Positions 35,404-44,764 of a stretch of 64,000 bases of DNA are shown here, piece after piece. The notes under the pieces were generated by a model that was not told the origin of the DNA, searched no databases, and saw nothing but the letters and a program-made list of their open reading frames with translations. The stretch comes from Aliicoccus persicus (GTDB taxonomy: Bacteria > Bacillota > Bacilli > Staphylococcales > Salinicoccaceae). The stretch covers positions 1 through 64,000 of the forward strand of contig NZ_FOIT01000008.1 of the NCBI RefSeq assembly GCF_900110815.1, written 5' to 3'. How positions within the stretch are numbered: the first letter of the stretch is position 1; every line of letters begins with the position of its first letter. Position numbers and translations under genes: made by a program.

Positions 35404-36588
35404 ATGGTTAAATTTATTCACTGTGCAGACTTGCATCTGGACAGTCCGTTTCGTGCAAGACAGAACATGCCACGAAATATAATAGAAGACCTCATGGACA
35501 GCACATATAAAAGCGTTACTCGAATGATTGATTTTGCAATCGGAAAGAATGTTGATTTTATTTTGATCGTCGGCGATGTGTTCGATAATCAAAACAGAAC
35601 CTTAAAGTCTGAAGTGTTCTTAAAAAATCAATTCAAACGCTTAGAAGAAAAAGGGATTTTCGTCTTCATGTCACATGGGAATCATGACCCATTAAGTTCA
35701 GGTTTTAACACGAGCTGGCCACAAAATGTCAACGTATTTTTAGACGAAGTGGAGACATTTGAATTGACGAGCAGCAGTAAGGAACAAGTGTTTATACATG
35801 GCTTTAGTTACTATATGGACGACAGTTATGAAAATAAGCTCGATTATTTCCCGAAGAGTAGCAAAAACCAAGATATTCACATTGGTATGCTACACGGCAC
35901 ATACTCTAAGAGTAATTACGCAGAAAAGCGTTACACAGAGTTTACGCTCGAATCACTAAACGAAAAACTGTATAACTACTGGGCACTTGGACATATTCAC
36001 AAACGTCATGAAATCAGTGATTTGCCACCGGTTGTCTATCCGGGTAATATGCAAGGACGTCATAAGAACGAGAGCGGAGAAAAGGGTTTTATCTTCGTTG
36101 AAGGTAATGAAGTTGAATTAAAACGCACGTTTGTGCCGACTCAAGAGATTACATTTGTCGAGTATGAAGTGGATACATCGACAGTGAATAAACAAGAGCT
36201 TTACACGATGCTCAATGAATTTAAAAATAGTATTAGAGATGAAGGTAGCCAAATCGTCAAATTGACGGTACAAGTAAAAGGCGAAGATGAACTCAATCAA
36301 GCGGACTATTTAGAAATCATGGATTTGCTCAAAGAAGATGAGACGGATGTTGAGACGTTTATTTGGATTGATGAGATTGATATTCGCTATTCACATAACG
36401 ACTCCATCGCATTGTTGCGTGATATTAGGCAAACATCAGGCGGTGACGAATCGCTCTTTAAAGAGGCATTAAATAGCATCTATATGGATCCAAAAGTCAA
36501 TCGATTTTTAGATCCAATGGACTCGATTGATAAGGAATCACTTATCAGACTTGGTGAAGAACGCTTGAAAATGTTAATGAGGAAGTAG
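35404..36588 (+). CDS. yhaO: SbcD/Mre11-like metallophosphoesterase (YhaO)
   Basis: 394 residues. Calcineurin-like nuclease domain with DLHLDSPF (D10, H12 region), VGDVFD (about 58-63), SHGNHDP (about 97-103), LHGTYS and ALGHIHKR. It should be the nuclease subunit paired with the SMC-like ATPase encoded 5 bp downstream, as SbcD is with SbcC. The C-terminal part (about 250-394) is for partner binding. RBS AAAAAGGTG. Confidence 0.9.
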   Translation: MVKFIHCADLHLDSPFRARQNMPRNIIEDLMDSTYKSVTRMIDFAIGKNVDFILIVGDVFDNQNRTLKSEVFLKNQFKRLEEKGIFVFMSHGNHDPLSSGFNTSWPQNVNVFLDEVETFELTSSSKEQVFIHGFSYYMDDSYENKLDYFPKSSKNQDIHIGMLHGTYSKSNYAEKRYTEFTLESLNEKLYNYWALGHIHKRHEISDLPPVVYPGNMQGRHKNESGEKGFIFVEGNEVELKRTFVPTQEITFVEYEVDTSTVNKQELYTMLNEFKNSIRDEGSQIVKLTVQVKGEDELNQADYLEIMDLLKEDETDVETFIWIDEIDIRYSHNDSIALLRDIRQTSGGDESLFKEALNSIYMDPKVNRFLDPMDSIDKESLIRLGEERLKMLMRK

Positions 36589-36593
36589 ATTAT

Positions 36594-39521
36594 ATGAAAA
36601 TATTATCATTACACGTATACGGCTACGGTAAAATTGTCGATAAGGTAATCGACACAAATATGAAGTTCATTCAAATATATGGAGAGAATGAAGCGGGGAA
36701 ATCGACGACGATGTCATTTATTCACTCTATATTATTTGGATTTCCTAAACGAACTGATGCGGAACCGAGACGCGAGCCACGCATGCATAATATGTATGGT
36801 GGAAAACTCGTCGTCAAGTTTGATGATGAAAAATATCCGGTTGAAATTGAGCGTGTTAAAGGAAAAGTACAAGGTGATTTAAAAGTCTATTTTAAAGATG
36901 GCACCGTTAAAGGCGAGCAATGGTTGACAAAAAGACTCAACCACATCGATAAGAAGACGTACCGTTCTATTTTCAGCTTTGATGTGTTAGGTTTACAGGA
37001 CATCCATACGAATATGACTGAAGATCGCTTACAAGAGTACTTACTGCGTGCTGGTGCACTTGGGTCTCATGAATACGATGAAATGTTGACAGCAATCGAT
37101 AAAGAACTTGCAACAATCTACAAGAAAAACGGTTCGGTACCGACGTTAAACCAAGAAGTAGATGCGATTAAAGAAATTGCTGGACGCGTTAAAAATATAG
37201 AAGCGAATGAAGCAAGATATACATCACTTATGAATGATCGATTGTCGATTGAAGAAAGCTTGGCACATAAACGCGATTCGGTTAATCAGTTGACGTTAAT
37301 TCATAAGCAGAAGATGAAAGAGATGATGTATCATCCTGAAATTATCGAATGGAAAAATCTCGAAGGTAAAATGACTGAAGCACCTGTCATCTTCCCTGAA
37401 AAAGGGATTGAACGATACATTGCTCTTAAAAATAAAATCGCTCAGACAGCACAGGATATCGGCTTAAGAAACGAAAAGGTAAAATCAATTGAAGCGGATT
37501 TAGCGAAGATTAAAATCCCTAAAGATGACGATATAAAAGCACTTGAAGGTGTGTTGAAAAAACAGCCTGAATTTCTACAAAAGAGCAAGGAGCTCGAGCA
37601 GTTAAAAGCAGAATCGACGGCGCTGAAAAAAGAAATCCAATCCATCCGCAATGATATCGGATGGAAAGAAGACCATCTCGATGTCGATGACTCTAATATC
37701 GTCCGAGATCAAGTGCAGTCACTGTTATCACAGCTCGATGAAGTCAATTTAGAAGAGCAATATTTAATGCGTGAAATCGAATCTGTTCAAGCAGAGCTTA
37801 AAACGATTGAGCAAGAAATAGAAATGCTCACCGAAGAGCAAGTGAGTGATGATCGCCTGAATTTGAAGAAAGAACTTGTGGATAAGGAATTTGAGCTCCA
37901 AGAAAAAGAGCGCATGTATAAAGTCATTCGTACTGAGTACGATAAGGAAACACGTGAGCGCAACAAATCACGTCGAATTTTATCCTATGCAATCATCGCA
38001 ATTAGTGCAGTACTGCTGCTCGGTGGCATATTCTACATGATTAATGATGTGATGTTGCTAGGTATCATCTTAACGGTGCTGGGTGTCATTGGTGGGGCGT
38101 TTTACTTCGTCGCGAATCGACCGACTGAAGATACGGTTAAGGTAGATTATGATAGTGATGTAGAAGAATTGAGAACATCCATTGAGGAGATGAAACAGGC
38201 GAATGATTTAAATTTCAGCCTGTCTGATGCGCGTGACACGAAGGCTTGGTTAAAGAGTCAGAAACAAAAGAAAGTGAATGTCACAGTTAAGCTTGACGAG
38301 ATGAAGCGTTCACTTGGTGAAAAAGAAGCGTCAAAAGATCGATTTAATGATGATCTACACAAAATAAAAGAAGACTTAAAAATCAATACAAACATAGAGA
38401 ACAAATTTACGGTTGATGCGATCAATAGCATCCGCTTAATTAAAGAAAAGTATGCGAGAATTGATGAGATTAATACATCAATCGACGAAATTAATGCATA
38501 TAAAGATGAGTTTAAATCATCTGCTCTGCCACTTCTAGAAGCATTTGGAACAGATTACAACGAGACGAATGTCTTCTATGAAGTCGATAATTTAGTAACA
38601 ACGATGAAGGAAGACAGAACAAAGCATGTGCATTTAAAAGACCAGTTGGATTTACTCGTCAATGAAGTCGACGTCTTGAATGAACAAAATGCGAGCTCTC
38701 GTATTGAAATTCGCGATTTGTTTGAAGTTGTCGATGCGGATGATGAGGAAGAGTTCTATTATCATGCGAGACAGTATGATGAATACTCTATTAACAAAAA
38801 TCGTTTTGAAGAATTAACGGATAAATTAAATCAAGAGAAGTTTACACACGATGTAAGAACGTACTTATCAAGTCTTATCATGTCTGACTTAAAGAGTGAA
38901 GAAGAAGAAGTGAGCGAACAAATCGATTCGTTCGAGACACAGATTCAAAATGAAGTTGCACAACTCGCAGATATAAACGCTGAGATTAAAGCAATGGAAA
39001 ATGATGGCGCGTTAAGTGAACTTAACCATTTATATGCAATCCGTAAAAATGACATTCAAAGATTGTCGGAAGATTATATGTCACTCATGTACATCAAAGT
39101 CTTGATAGAATCACACATTAAAGCAGTTAAAGACGAGCGATTACCTGTTGTCGTTGAAGAAGCTCGAAATATTTTTGAATACCTAACACGTGGTCGATAT
39201 AATAATGTTTCTTATGACGAAAAAGGTGGATTAAGAATACGCCATTCAAATGGACAAATATTCCAACCCTCTGAGCTGAGTCAGTCAACGAAAGAAATGC
39301 TCTACATCAGCTTGAGATTTAGTCTTATTAAAGCGTTGAAAGGATACTACAACTTACCGATTATCATCGATGATGCATTTGTTCACTTCGATAAAGATCG
39401 TAAGAAAGTCATTGTCGAGTATTTAAGAAGTCAAGTTCAAGATCAGGCACTTTACTTTACATGTAACTTAGATAGCCAAATCCCATCTTCGCAAACGATT
39501 AAGTTAAAGGAGAAAGTATAG
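36594..39521 (+). CDS. yhaN: SbcC/Rad50-like ATPase with membrane hairpin (YhaN)
   Basis: 975 residues. N-terminal Walker A GENEAGKSTT (about 30-39), long coiled coils (about 170-440 and 520-870) and a C-terminal ATPase half with SELSQSTKEMLYISLRFSLI (signature) and IIIDDAFVHFD (Walker B). Between the coils at about 460-505 are two hydrophobic segments (YAIIAISAVLLLGGIFYM and MLLGIILTVLGVIGGAFYF), so the coil apex is probably in the membrane instead of carrying a zinc hook. Partner of YhaO; operon continues to yhaM 3 bp later. Confidence 0.9.
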   Translation: MKILSLHVYGYGKIVDKVIDTNMKFIQIYGENEAGKSTTMSFIHSILFGFPKRTDAEPRREPRMHNMYGGKLVVKFDDEKYPVEIERVKGKVQGDLKVYFKDGTVKGEQWLTKRLNHIDKKTYRSIFSFDVLGLQDIHTNMTEDRLQEYLLRAGALGSHEYDEMLTAIDKELATIYKKNGSVPTLNQEVDAIKEIAGRVKNIEANEARYTSLMNDRLSIEESLAHKRDSVNQLTLIHKQKMKEMMYHPEIIEWKNLEGKMTEAPVIFPEKGIERYIALKNKIAQTAQDIGLRNEKVKSIEADLAKIKIPKDDDIKALEGVLKKQPEFLQKSKELEQLKAESTALKKEIQSIRNDIGWKEDHLDVDDSNIVRDQVQSLLSQLDEVNLEEQYLMREIESVQAELKTIEQEIEMLTEEQVSDDRLNLKKELVDKEFELQEKERMYKVIRTEYDKETRERNKSRRILSYAIIAISAVLLLGGIFYMINDVMLLGIILTVLGVIGGAFYFVANRPTEDTVKVDYDSDVEELRTSIEEMKQANDLNFSLSDARDTKAWLKSQKQKKVNVTVKLDEMKRSLGEKEASKDRFNDDLHKIKEDLKINTNIENKFTVDAINSIRLIKEKYARIDEINTSIDEINAYKDEFKSSALPLLEAFGTDYNETNVFYEVDNLVTTMKEDRTKHVHLKDQLDLLVNEVDVLNEQNASSRIEIRDLFEVVDADDEEEFYYHARQYDEYSINKNRFEELTDKLNQEKFTHDVRTYLSSLIMSDLKSEEEEVSEQIDSFETQIQNEVAQLADINAEIKAMENDGALSELNHLYAIRKNDIQRLSEDYMSLMYIKVLIESHIKAVKDERLPVVVEEARNIFEYLTRGRYNNVSYDEKGGLRIRHSNGQIFQPSELSQSTKEMLYISLRFSLIKALKGYYNLPIIIDDAFVHFDKDRKKVIVEYLRSQVQDQALYFTCNLDSQIPSSQTIKLKEKV

Positions 39522-39524
39522 ACG

Positions 39525-40484
39525 ATGAACACGATTGCTAACTTAAAACCCGGTGATTCGGTAAACAATTTTTTTCTCATTAAGGATAGTAAGCAAGGTG
39601 TAACTACGCAAGGTAAGCCGTATATGTCGATGATGCTTCAAGATAAATCGGGTGAAATCGATACCAAGTATTGGACGGTAACGAAAGAAGATGCCCCGAA
39701 GTTAATAGCTGGCGTCGTAATCAAAGTACAAGGAGATGTCATTGACTATCGCGGAAAGAAACAATTAAAAATACTAAACTGTCGCGTTGCTGAATCAACA
39801 GATAATGTAAGAGCAAGTGAATTCGTAGAAAATGCGCCGATATCAGAACAAGAGCTGTTCGATACGGTGATGGACTATGTCATTCAAATTGATGATGTCG
39901 ATTTAAGTCGAATCGTCAGACACTTAGTAACGAAATATAAAGAAGAATTTTTATCGTTTCCGGCAGCGAAAGTTAATCATCATGACTTCCATTCCGGTCT
40001 AGCATATCATGTCACTTGCATGCTTCGACAAGGTGAGGCGCTAGTCGATATATATCCGCAGGTGAATCGCGCACTTTTATATAGCGGCATCATATTGCAT
40101 GATATCGGAAAGGTAAAAGAGCTGAGTGGGTCAATCGGTGTGCAGTATACGAGAGAAGGTAACTTGCTCGGACACATCGTCATAGCAAGTGAAGAAGTAA
40201 ATGATGCAGCGACTGAACTTGGTATAGATCGAAATAGTGAATCTGTGTTGTTGTTGAAACATTTGATATTGTCACATCATGGAAAATTGGAATATGGATC
40301 TCCGAAAGTACCGATGATTTTAGAAGCGGAATTGCTGCATTTCATCGACAATATTGATGCACGCATTATGATGTTCGATAAAAACTTAAAGAATGTCGCA
40401 CCAGGTGAATTTTCAGATCGTGTGTTCCCACTGGAGAGTAGACAACTGTATCAACCGATTGTTGATGATTACAAAATGGAATAA
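39525..40484 (+). CDS. yhaM: 3'-5' exoribonuclease YhaM
   Basis: 319 residues. N-terminal OB-fold (about 10-95: PYMSMMLQDKSGEIDTKYW) and a C-terminal HD domain with HHDFHSGLAYHVTC (about 152-165), LHDIGKVKE (about 189-197) and LSHHGKLEYGSP. YhaM degrades RNA and single-stranded DNA 3' to 5' using Mn2+. Last gene of the yhaO-yhaN-yhaM operon. RBS AAAGGAG inside the end of yhaN. Confidence 0.95.
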   Translation: MNTIANLKPGDSVNNFFLIKDSKQGVTTQGKPYMSMMLQDKSGEIDTKYWTVTKEDAPKLIAGVVIKVQGDVIDYRGKKQLKILNCRVAESTDNVRASEFVENAPISEQELFDTVMDYVIQIDDVDLSRIVRHLVTKYKEEFLSFPAAKVNHHDFHSGLAYHVTCMLRQGEALVDIYPQVNRALLYSGIILHDIGKVKELSGSIGVQYTREGNLLGHIVIASEEVNDAATELGIDRNSESVLLLKHLILSHHGKLEYGSPKVPMILEAELLHFIDNIDARIMMFDKNLKNVAPGEFSDRVFPLESRQLYQPIVDDYKME

Positions 40485-40494
40485 TTAACGCAAT

Positions 40495-40538
40495 AAAAAA
40501 CTCCCACTAACTGATTTACTTAGTGGGAGTTTTTTTAT
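40495..40538. terminator. Bidirectional terminator between yhaM and prsA
   Basis: Stem AAAAAACTCCCACTAA / TTAGTGGGAGTTTTTT, about 16 bp, 9-nt loop. Confidence 0.93.
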
Positions 40539-40540
40539 GA

Positions 40541-40730
40541 TTATTCTTCGTCTTCAGTAGCTTCTTCGTCCTCAGTAGCTTCTTCATCTTCAGCGGCTTC
40601 TTCGCCTTCAGTAGCTTCTTCGTCTTCAGTAGCTTCTTCGTCTTCAGTAGCTTCTTCGTCTTCAGTAGCTTCTTCGTCTTCAGTAGCTTCTTCGTCCTCA
40701 GTCGCTTCTTCGTCCTCAGTCGCTTCTTCA
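40541..40730 (+). repeat. 18-bp minisatellite encoding the PrsA tail
   Basis: About ten tandem copies of an 18-bp unit containing CAGTAGCTTCTTCGTCTT (plus-strand reading), with single-base variants (C for T, one GCGGC, one GCC). Copies stay in frame because the unit is a multiple of three, so slippage changes tail length without a frameshift. Confidence 0.9.
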
Positions 40731-41743
40731 CGGCTTAAGAAATTTTCTTCTACATATTCACGAATATCTTCGTCAACAAACTCTACATTGTATTCTTCAA
40801 GTAAGTCAACATATGCTTGGAATACGTCATCTGGTCGTGATTGTGCTTCACGGTTGATGATTTGTGCACGTACTTGACCAAGTTCTGATGCATCCGGTTG
40901 TTCATTTCTTTGAATGATATGGTAACCGAAGTCTGAAAGGACTGGCTCTTCAGAGATTGAATCCTCATCCATGTTGAATAATGCTTCCTCAAATGGAGCG
41001 ACCATTTGGCCCTTCGTCACGATGCCTAAGTCTCCACCTCTAGCGCCACTGCCTGGATCTTCAGAATGTTCTTCGGCAAGTTCAGCAAAGTCAGCACCAT
41101 CATTTAATTCATCAATTAAAGATTCTGCTTTTTCTAATGCTTCTTCTTGTGTCAATGCAGTTTCTGTTTCTTCATCAGTTTCTTCATCTTCAGATTCTTC
41201 GTCTGTTTCTTCATCAGTCTCTTCTTCTGACTCTTCTTCTGACTCTTCAGGTTCTTCTTCGAAACCGATTAATATATGTGCACCTTGTGCGACTTCTTCA
41301 AGGACCATGTCATCCGTGATATCGAACTCTTCAGCAAAGAATAAATTGCTGTACTCATTCATCACCATCGTTTCACGGTATTGATCTACCGACATGTTGT
41401 TACCTTGTTGTGCAAGCACTTGTTCGAATGCTTCTTCGCCACCCATGTTTTCAATCAATTGGTCGACTTGTTCATTGATTTCATCAGTATCGACTTCTCC
41501 TGAGTATTTATCTTCTAAAATCATATCAAGTGTCATCTGAAATGCCATGCTACCGATTTGGTTCATGCCAATCTCATCAAGTATATTATCCATGGTAATG
41601 TCACCAGCATCAGACTCTACTATTACATCACCTGTTTCGGCATCCACTTCATCGTTTGCACTTGTTGAATTTTCTCCGTTGTCACAACCGACGAGTGCTA
41701 ATACTCCCAAACTCATTAATACGGGCGCTAATTTTTTCTTCAT
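40541..41743 (-). CDS. prsA: PrsA foldase lipoprotein with acidic insert and repeat tail
   Basis: 400 residues. Lipoprotein signal with LALVGC (C20). Helical chaperone part (about 45-150) and one parvulin PPIase domain (begins AHILIGF, continues DFAELAEEHSEDPGSGARGGDLG, ends FGYHIIQRNE). PrsA helps exported proteins fold outside the membrane. Two oddities. A stretch of about 37 acidic residues is inserted just after the first parvulin strand. The last ~63 residues are ten copies of a six-residue unit (EEATED, two variants), encoded by 18-bp repeats. The start is the ATG at 41743 after AAGGAG; an earlier in-frame ATG lacks a ribosome site. Confidence 0.93.
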   Translation of the reverse strand: MKKKLAPVLMSLGVLALVGCDNGENSTSANDEVDAETGDVIVESDAGDITMDNILDEIGMNQIGSMAFQMTLDMILEDKYSGEVDTDEINEQVDQLIENMGGEEAFEQVLAQQGNNMSVDQYRETMVMNEYSNLFFAEEFDITDDMVLEEVAQGAHILIGFEEEPEESEEESEEETDEETDEESEDEETDEETETALTQEEALEKAESLIDELNDGADFAELAEEHSEDPGSGARGGDLGIVTKGQMVAPFEEALFNMDEDSISEEPVLSDFGYHIIQRNEQPDASELGQVRAQIINREAQSRPDDVFQAYVDLLEEYNVEFVDEDIREYVEENFLSREEATEDEEATEDEEATEDEEATEDEEATEDEEATEDEEATEGEEAAEDEEATEDEEATEDEE

Positions 41744-41842
41744 CAAAAATTTCTCCTTTGTGTCCACTTCTAATATCTAACCTAACCTCGATGGTATCTT
41801 ATTCATTGTATGTTGTAAATTAAAAACCATTGCTAGGTGTTT

Positions 41843-42205
41843 CTATTTACTACTAAACTTAAACGGATTATTTACCGGATTTTCTTCTAAATGTTTAGAA
41901 ATACTTTCTCCGCGATTTGATAAATTATCGACATTATCTTTTATGTTGTCGATGTTTGGTGTAATGTCCGATTGGAAGTTTGTAATTAAATCTTTGACTT
42001 CCTCTGTTAATGTTTTAAATGTTTCTGGTGTATTTTTTGTTGTGCGCATCAAATTGTTTTTTGCATTATTTATCTCAGCTTTAATTTCTTTGATGACATT
42101 GTCTTCACCTGTCACACGCTCATCATTACGATTATTAAGTAAGGCAATGCCGATGCCACTGACCACACCGACAGCAACTCCAAGTGCAATATTTCTAAAC
42201 TTCAT
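41843..42205 (-). CDS. YtxH-like small membrane-anchored protein
   Basis: 120 residues. One glycine-rich membrane segment at the N-terminus (NIALGVAVGVVSGIGIALL, about 4-22), then a long helical soluble part with heptad-like spacing (about 30-105). YtxH/DUF948-type proteins are stress-related in Firmicutes, with no enzymatic role known. The start is the ATG at 42205, eight bases after AGGAG; the GTG three codons earlier sits inside the ribosome site. Located between hit and prsA. Confidence 0.7.
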   Translation of the reverse strand: MKFRNIALGVAVGVVSGIGIALLNNRNDERVTGEDNVIKEIKAEINNAKNNLMRTTKNTPETFKTLTEEVKDLITNFQSDITPNIDNIKDNVDNLSNRGESISKHLEENPVNNPFKFSSK

Positions 42206-42229
42206 ATCATTCACTCCTCTTTAAATTGT

Positions 42230-42652
42230 TTACAGTTTTTCTTGTATAGATTTTACGATATCTGATTTCTCATCTTCACTATATTTATGTGGATCAGTTT
42301 TCCAACCAAGTGTTAGACCATCATGTCTATCCTCATAACGTGGGATGATATGGAAATGAATATGAAAAACAGATTGAGATGCGAAAGCACCATTATTTTG
42401 TAAAATATTCATCCCTTTTGGTTCAAATGCTGCATTAACTGCAGTTGCAACAGATTGAATTTTCGTCATTAACTTTTGGCCAGTTTCAGCATCAAGTTCA
42501 AAAATATTTTCAATTGGTTTTTTTGGCACGACGAGGGTATGTCCCTTAGAGATTGGAAATGCATCTAGAAACGCAATCACATCGTCGTCTTCATATACGA
42601 TACTAGCTGGAATCTCTCGATCAATGATTTGTTCAAAAATTGTTTTACTCAT
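42230..42652 (-). CDS. hit: HIT-family nucleotide hydrolase
   Basis: 140 residues. Histidine-triad motif VFHIHFHIIPRY (about 95-106), with FLDAFPISKGHTLVVPK at the front and GMNILQNNG in the middle. Hint-type enzymes hydrolyse AMP-linked compounds. RBS GGAGGC. Divergent from ecsA, as in Bacillus and staphylococci. Confidence 0.93.
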   Translation of the reverse strand: MSKTIFEQIIDREIPASIVYEDDDVIAFLDAFPISKGHTLVVPKKPIENIFELDAETGQKLMTKIQSVATAVNAAFEPKGMNILQNNGAFASQSVFHIHFHIIPRYEDRHDGLTLGWKTDPHKYSEDEKSDIVKSIQEKL

Positions 42653-42736
42653 CTTGTGCCTCCGTAATTTATATATGATATATTTGATAATATTAAGTAT
42701 ACATAAAAAATATTAATTCATAAAGGAACTATAATT

Positions 42737-43474
42737 ATGGTATTGAAGCTAAACAATGTAACTGGCGGCTATTCGAAGACGCCGATTATCCACGATGTCA
42801 CATTTGAAGTTAAAAGAAGCCAGATTACTGGTTTGGTCGGTTTAAATGGTGCAGGAAAGAGCACGACAATCAAACATATACTCGGATTGCTTACGCCACA
42901 CAGCGGTGAGATTGAAGTGAGCGATCGCAAGATACAGGAAGATGTAGAACTTTATCGTAAAAATATTGCGTATATTCCGGAAACGCCGATTTTATATGAG
43001 GAACTCACATTGAAGGAACATATATTTATGACGGCAATGGCATATGGTATTACAGAAGGTGAGGCGCTTAATCGTGCTAAGCCATTGCTTAAGACATTCC
43101 GGTTAGACGGAAAACTAGATATGTTCCCAACACATTTCTCTAAAGGGATGAAACAAAAAGTCATGCTCATCTGTGCGTTTATGGTTGAGCCGGATTTGTA
43201 TATTATCGATGAACCGTTCTTAGGCTTGGATCCACTCGGAATTGAATCTCTGATTCAATTGTTGATCAAGGAGCGCAATGCTGGACGTTCTGTATTGATG
43301 AGTACGCATATACTTGCAACAGCGGAACGTTATTGTGATAAGTATACGATTATCCATGAAGGAAAGATTGTCGGAGATGGTACGCTTGAAGATTTGCGCA
43401 AGCAACTCAACATGCCAGATGCGACATTAGATGAATTATATATTGAAATCACTGGAAGTCATCAGTATGAATAG
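42737..43474 (+). CDS. ecsA: ABC transporter ATPase EcsA
   Basis: 245 residues, a full ABC ATPase. Walker A GLNGAGKST (about 36-44), Q-loop IAYIPETPILYEEL, signature HFSKGMKQK, Walker B LYIIDEPFLGLD and switch STHILATAERYCD. EcsAB is a conserved Firmicute transporter of uncertain substrate that affects secretion and regulated proteolysis. It overlaps ecsB by 8 bp. Confidence 0.94.
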   Translation: MVLKLNNVTGGYSKTPIIHDVTFEVKRSQITGLVGLNGAGKSTTIKHILGLLTPHSGEIEVSDRKIQEDVELYRKNIAYIPETPILYEELTLKEHIFMTAMAYGITEGEALNRAKPLLKTFRLDGKLDMFPTHFSKGMKQKVMLICAFMVEPDLYIIDEPFLGLDPLGIESLIQLLIKERNAGRSVLMSTHILATAERYCDKYTIIHEGKIVGDGTLEDLRKQLNMPDATLDELYIEITGSHQYE

Positions 43475-44672
43475 CAAGCAACTGTTTAATACGCGTCTAA
43501 AGGAAGATATAGGACTTCGTGCCTATTACAGCAAGTATATTTTTAACAGTCACTTCCTACTGTTTTTAACAATTACGATCGGTGTGTTTATCTATTCACT
43601 CGTCGGATTCATCCAAGATGCTGAGCCATCAATCTGGTATTTACTTATCGGTAGTATCGTGCTGTCATTATCTGTTATGCCAAGCTATCGCTCATTGCTA
43701 AAAGAAGCAGATGGTCTGTTCTTATTACCGTATGAGTCGCATATGAAAACGTACTTCCAAGGTACACTGAGATATTCATTGGCACTCAATGTTGTTCTTA
43801 TGGTACTCGGCGTTGCATTAAGTGCATTACTGATTTCCATCAATCTAAGTCTGTCACATATTATCATCGTGGTCTTAGCAGCACTTGTGATATATGTGTT
43901 TCATCTTATTATTTATCGCGTTGCGATCAATTCAAAATGGAATCATTGGTCAGTCATTGGATTGCTGTTCGTGACAAGTGTAGTGACACTATTTTTAACG
44001 ATGATGTTTCCATGGCTCGCGCCCTTAATACCCGTTGCGCTCATCGGGTTATATATCTTTTTCTCTAAACAAGTGCATACGAACTTAAATTGGTTCCGAT
44101 ATATCAACCATGAAAAGGATGCAAGAAATCGATATTTCCGTGTCGTGTCGATGTTTGCAAATGTTGCCCATATGGATGGTCAATATAAACGACGCAGATA
44201 TTTAGATAAACTGCTACCAAACTTTAAGAAAGATAAATTCAATAAAGAAAACATGTACGAATATTTGTTTTACAGATCGTTTATGCGTGATAATGATCTC
44301 CCGATGATTATACTCAGACTCATTATCATCGCAGCAATCATTATGATATGGTTGAATATTTGGTGGGTGTCAATTGTTATCGGTGTGTTTGTTATCTATT
44401 TAATCGTGTTGCAGATGAATCAAATTTACTCACAACAAGCATACTTACTGTGGCCAAAAATTTGGCCGGTGAAACGCTCATATATTCAAGAGAGTTACAT
44501 CAGATATTCAAACAAACTTGTCGTCGTGTTATCACTTATCATTGCGGTGGTATTCATTCTTGTTCATCTCGAACAATTCTATATGGCTGCCATACTACCG
44601 ATTTGGGGTTACTTAATAAATAGAGTGTTGTCCAAAGGGATATATAAGAAAGAAAGTATGTTGAGTGATTAG
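43467..44672 (+). CDS. ecsB: ABC transporter membrane subunit EcsB
   Basis: 401 residues, hydrophobic. Segments at about 30-50, 57-77, 102-132, 136-155, 166-195, 290-330 and 362-395 separated by a cytoplasmic loop rich in basic residues (about 200-265, with WFRYINHEKDARNRYFR). Matches EcsB by length, pattern and position after ecsA. The start is the ATG inside the end of ecsA with GGAAG ahead. A terminator follows. Confidence 0.92.
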   Translation: MNSKQLFNTRLKEDIGLRAYYSKYIFNSHFLLFLTITIGVFIYSLVGFIQDAEPSIWYLLIGSIVLSLSVMPSYRSLLKEADGLFLLPYESHMKTYFQGTLRYSLALNVVLMVLGVALSALLISINLSLSHIIIVVLAALVIYVFHLIIYRVAINSKWNHWSVIGLLFVTSVVTLFLTMMFPWLAPLIPVALIGLYIFFSKQVHTNLNWFRYINHEKDARNRYFRVVSMFANVAHMDGQYKRRRYLDKLLPNFKKDKFNKENMYEYLFYRSFMRDNDLPMIILRLIIIAAIIMIWLNIWWVSIVIGVFVIYLIVLQMNQIYSQQAYLLWPKIWPVKRSYIQESYIRYSNKLVVVLSLIIAVVFILVHLEQFYMAAILPIWGYLINRVLSKGIYKKESMLSD

Positions 44673-44692
44673 AGAATAGTTAGCTTTAATTC

Positions 44693-44743
44693 AAAAAACG
44701 GATTTGGAACCTTAATATTAAGGTTCCAAATCCGTTTTTTAAT
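44693..44743. terminator. Bidirectional terminator between ecsB and traP-like gene
   Basis: Very long stem, about 22 bp: AAAAAACGGATTTGGAACC / GGTTCCAAATCCGTTTTTT with a TTAATATTAA centre. Confidence 0.95.
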
Positions 44744-44764
44744 TTGCTAAAAATAAAATATCAA

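Noticed and set aside
40516-40731. Lys/Leu-repeat frame overlapping the PrsA minisatellite
   Set aside because: Out-of-frame reading of the 18-bp repeat; no start context.
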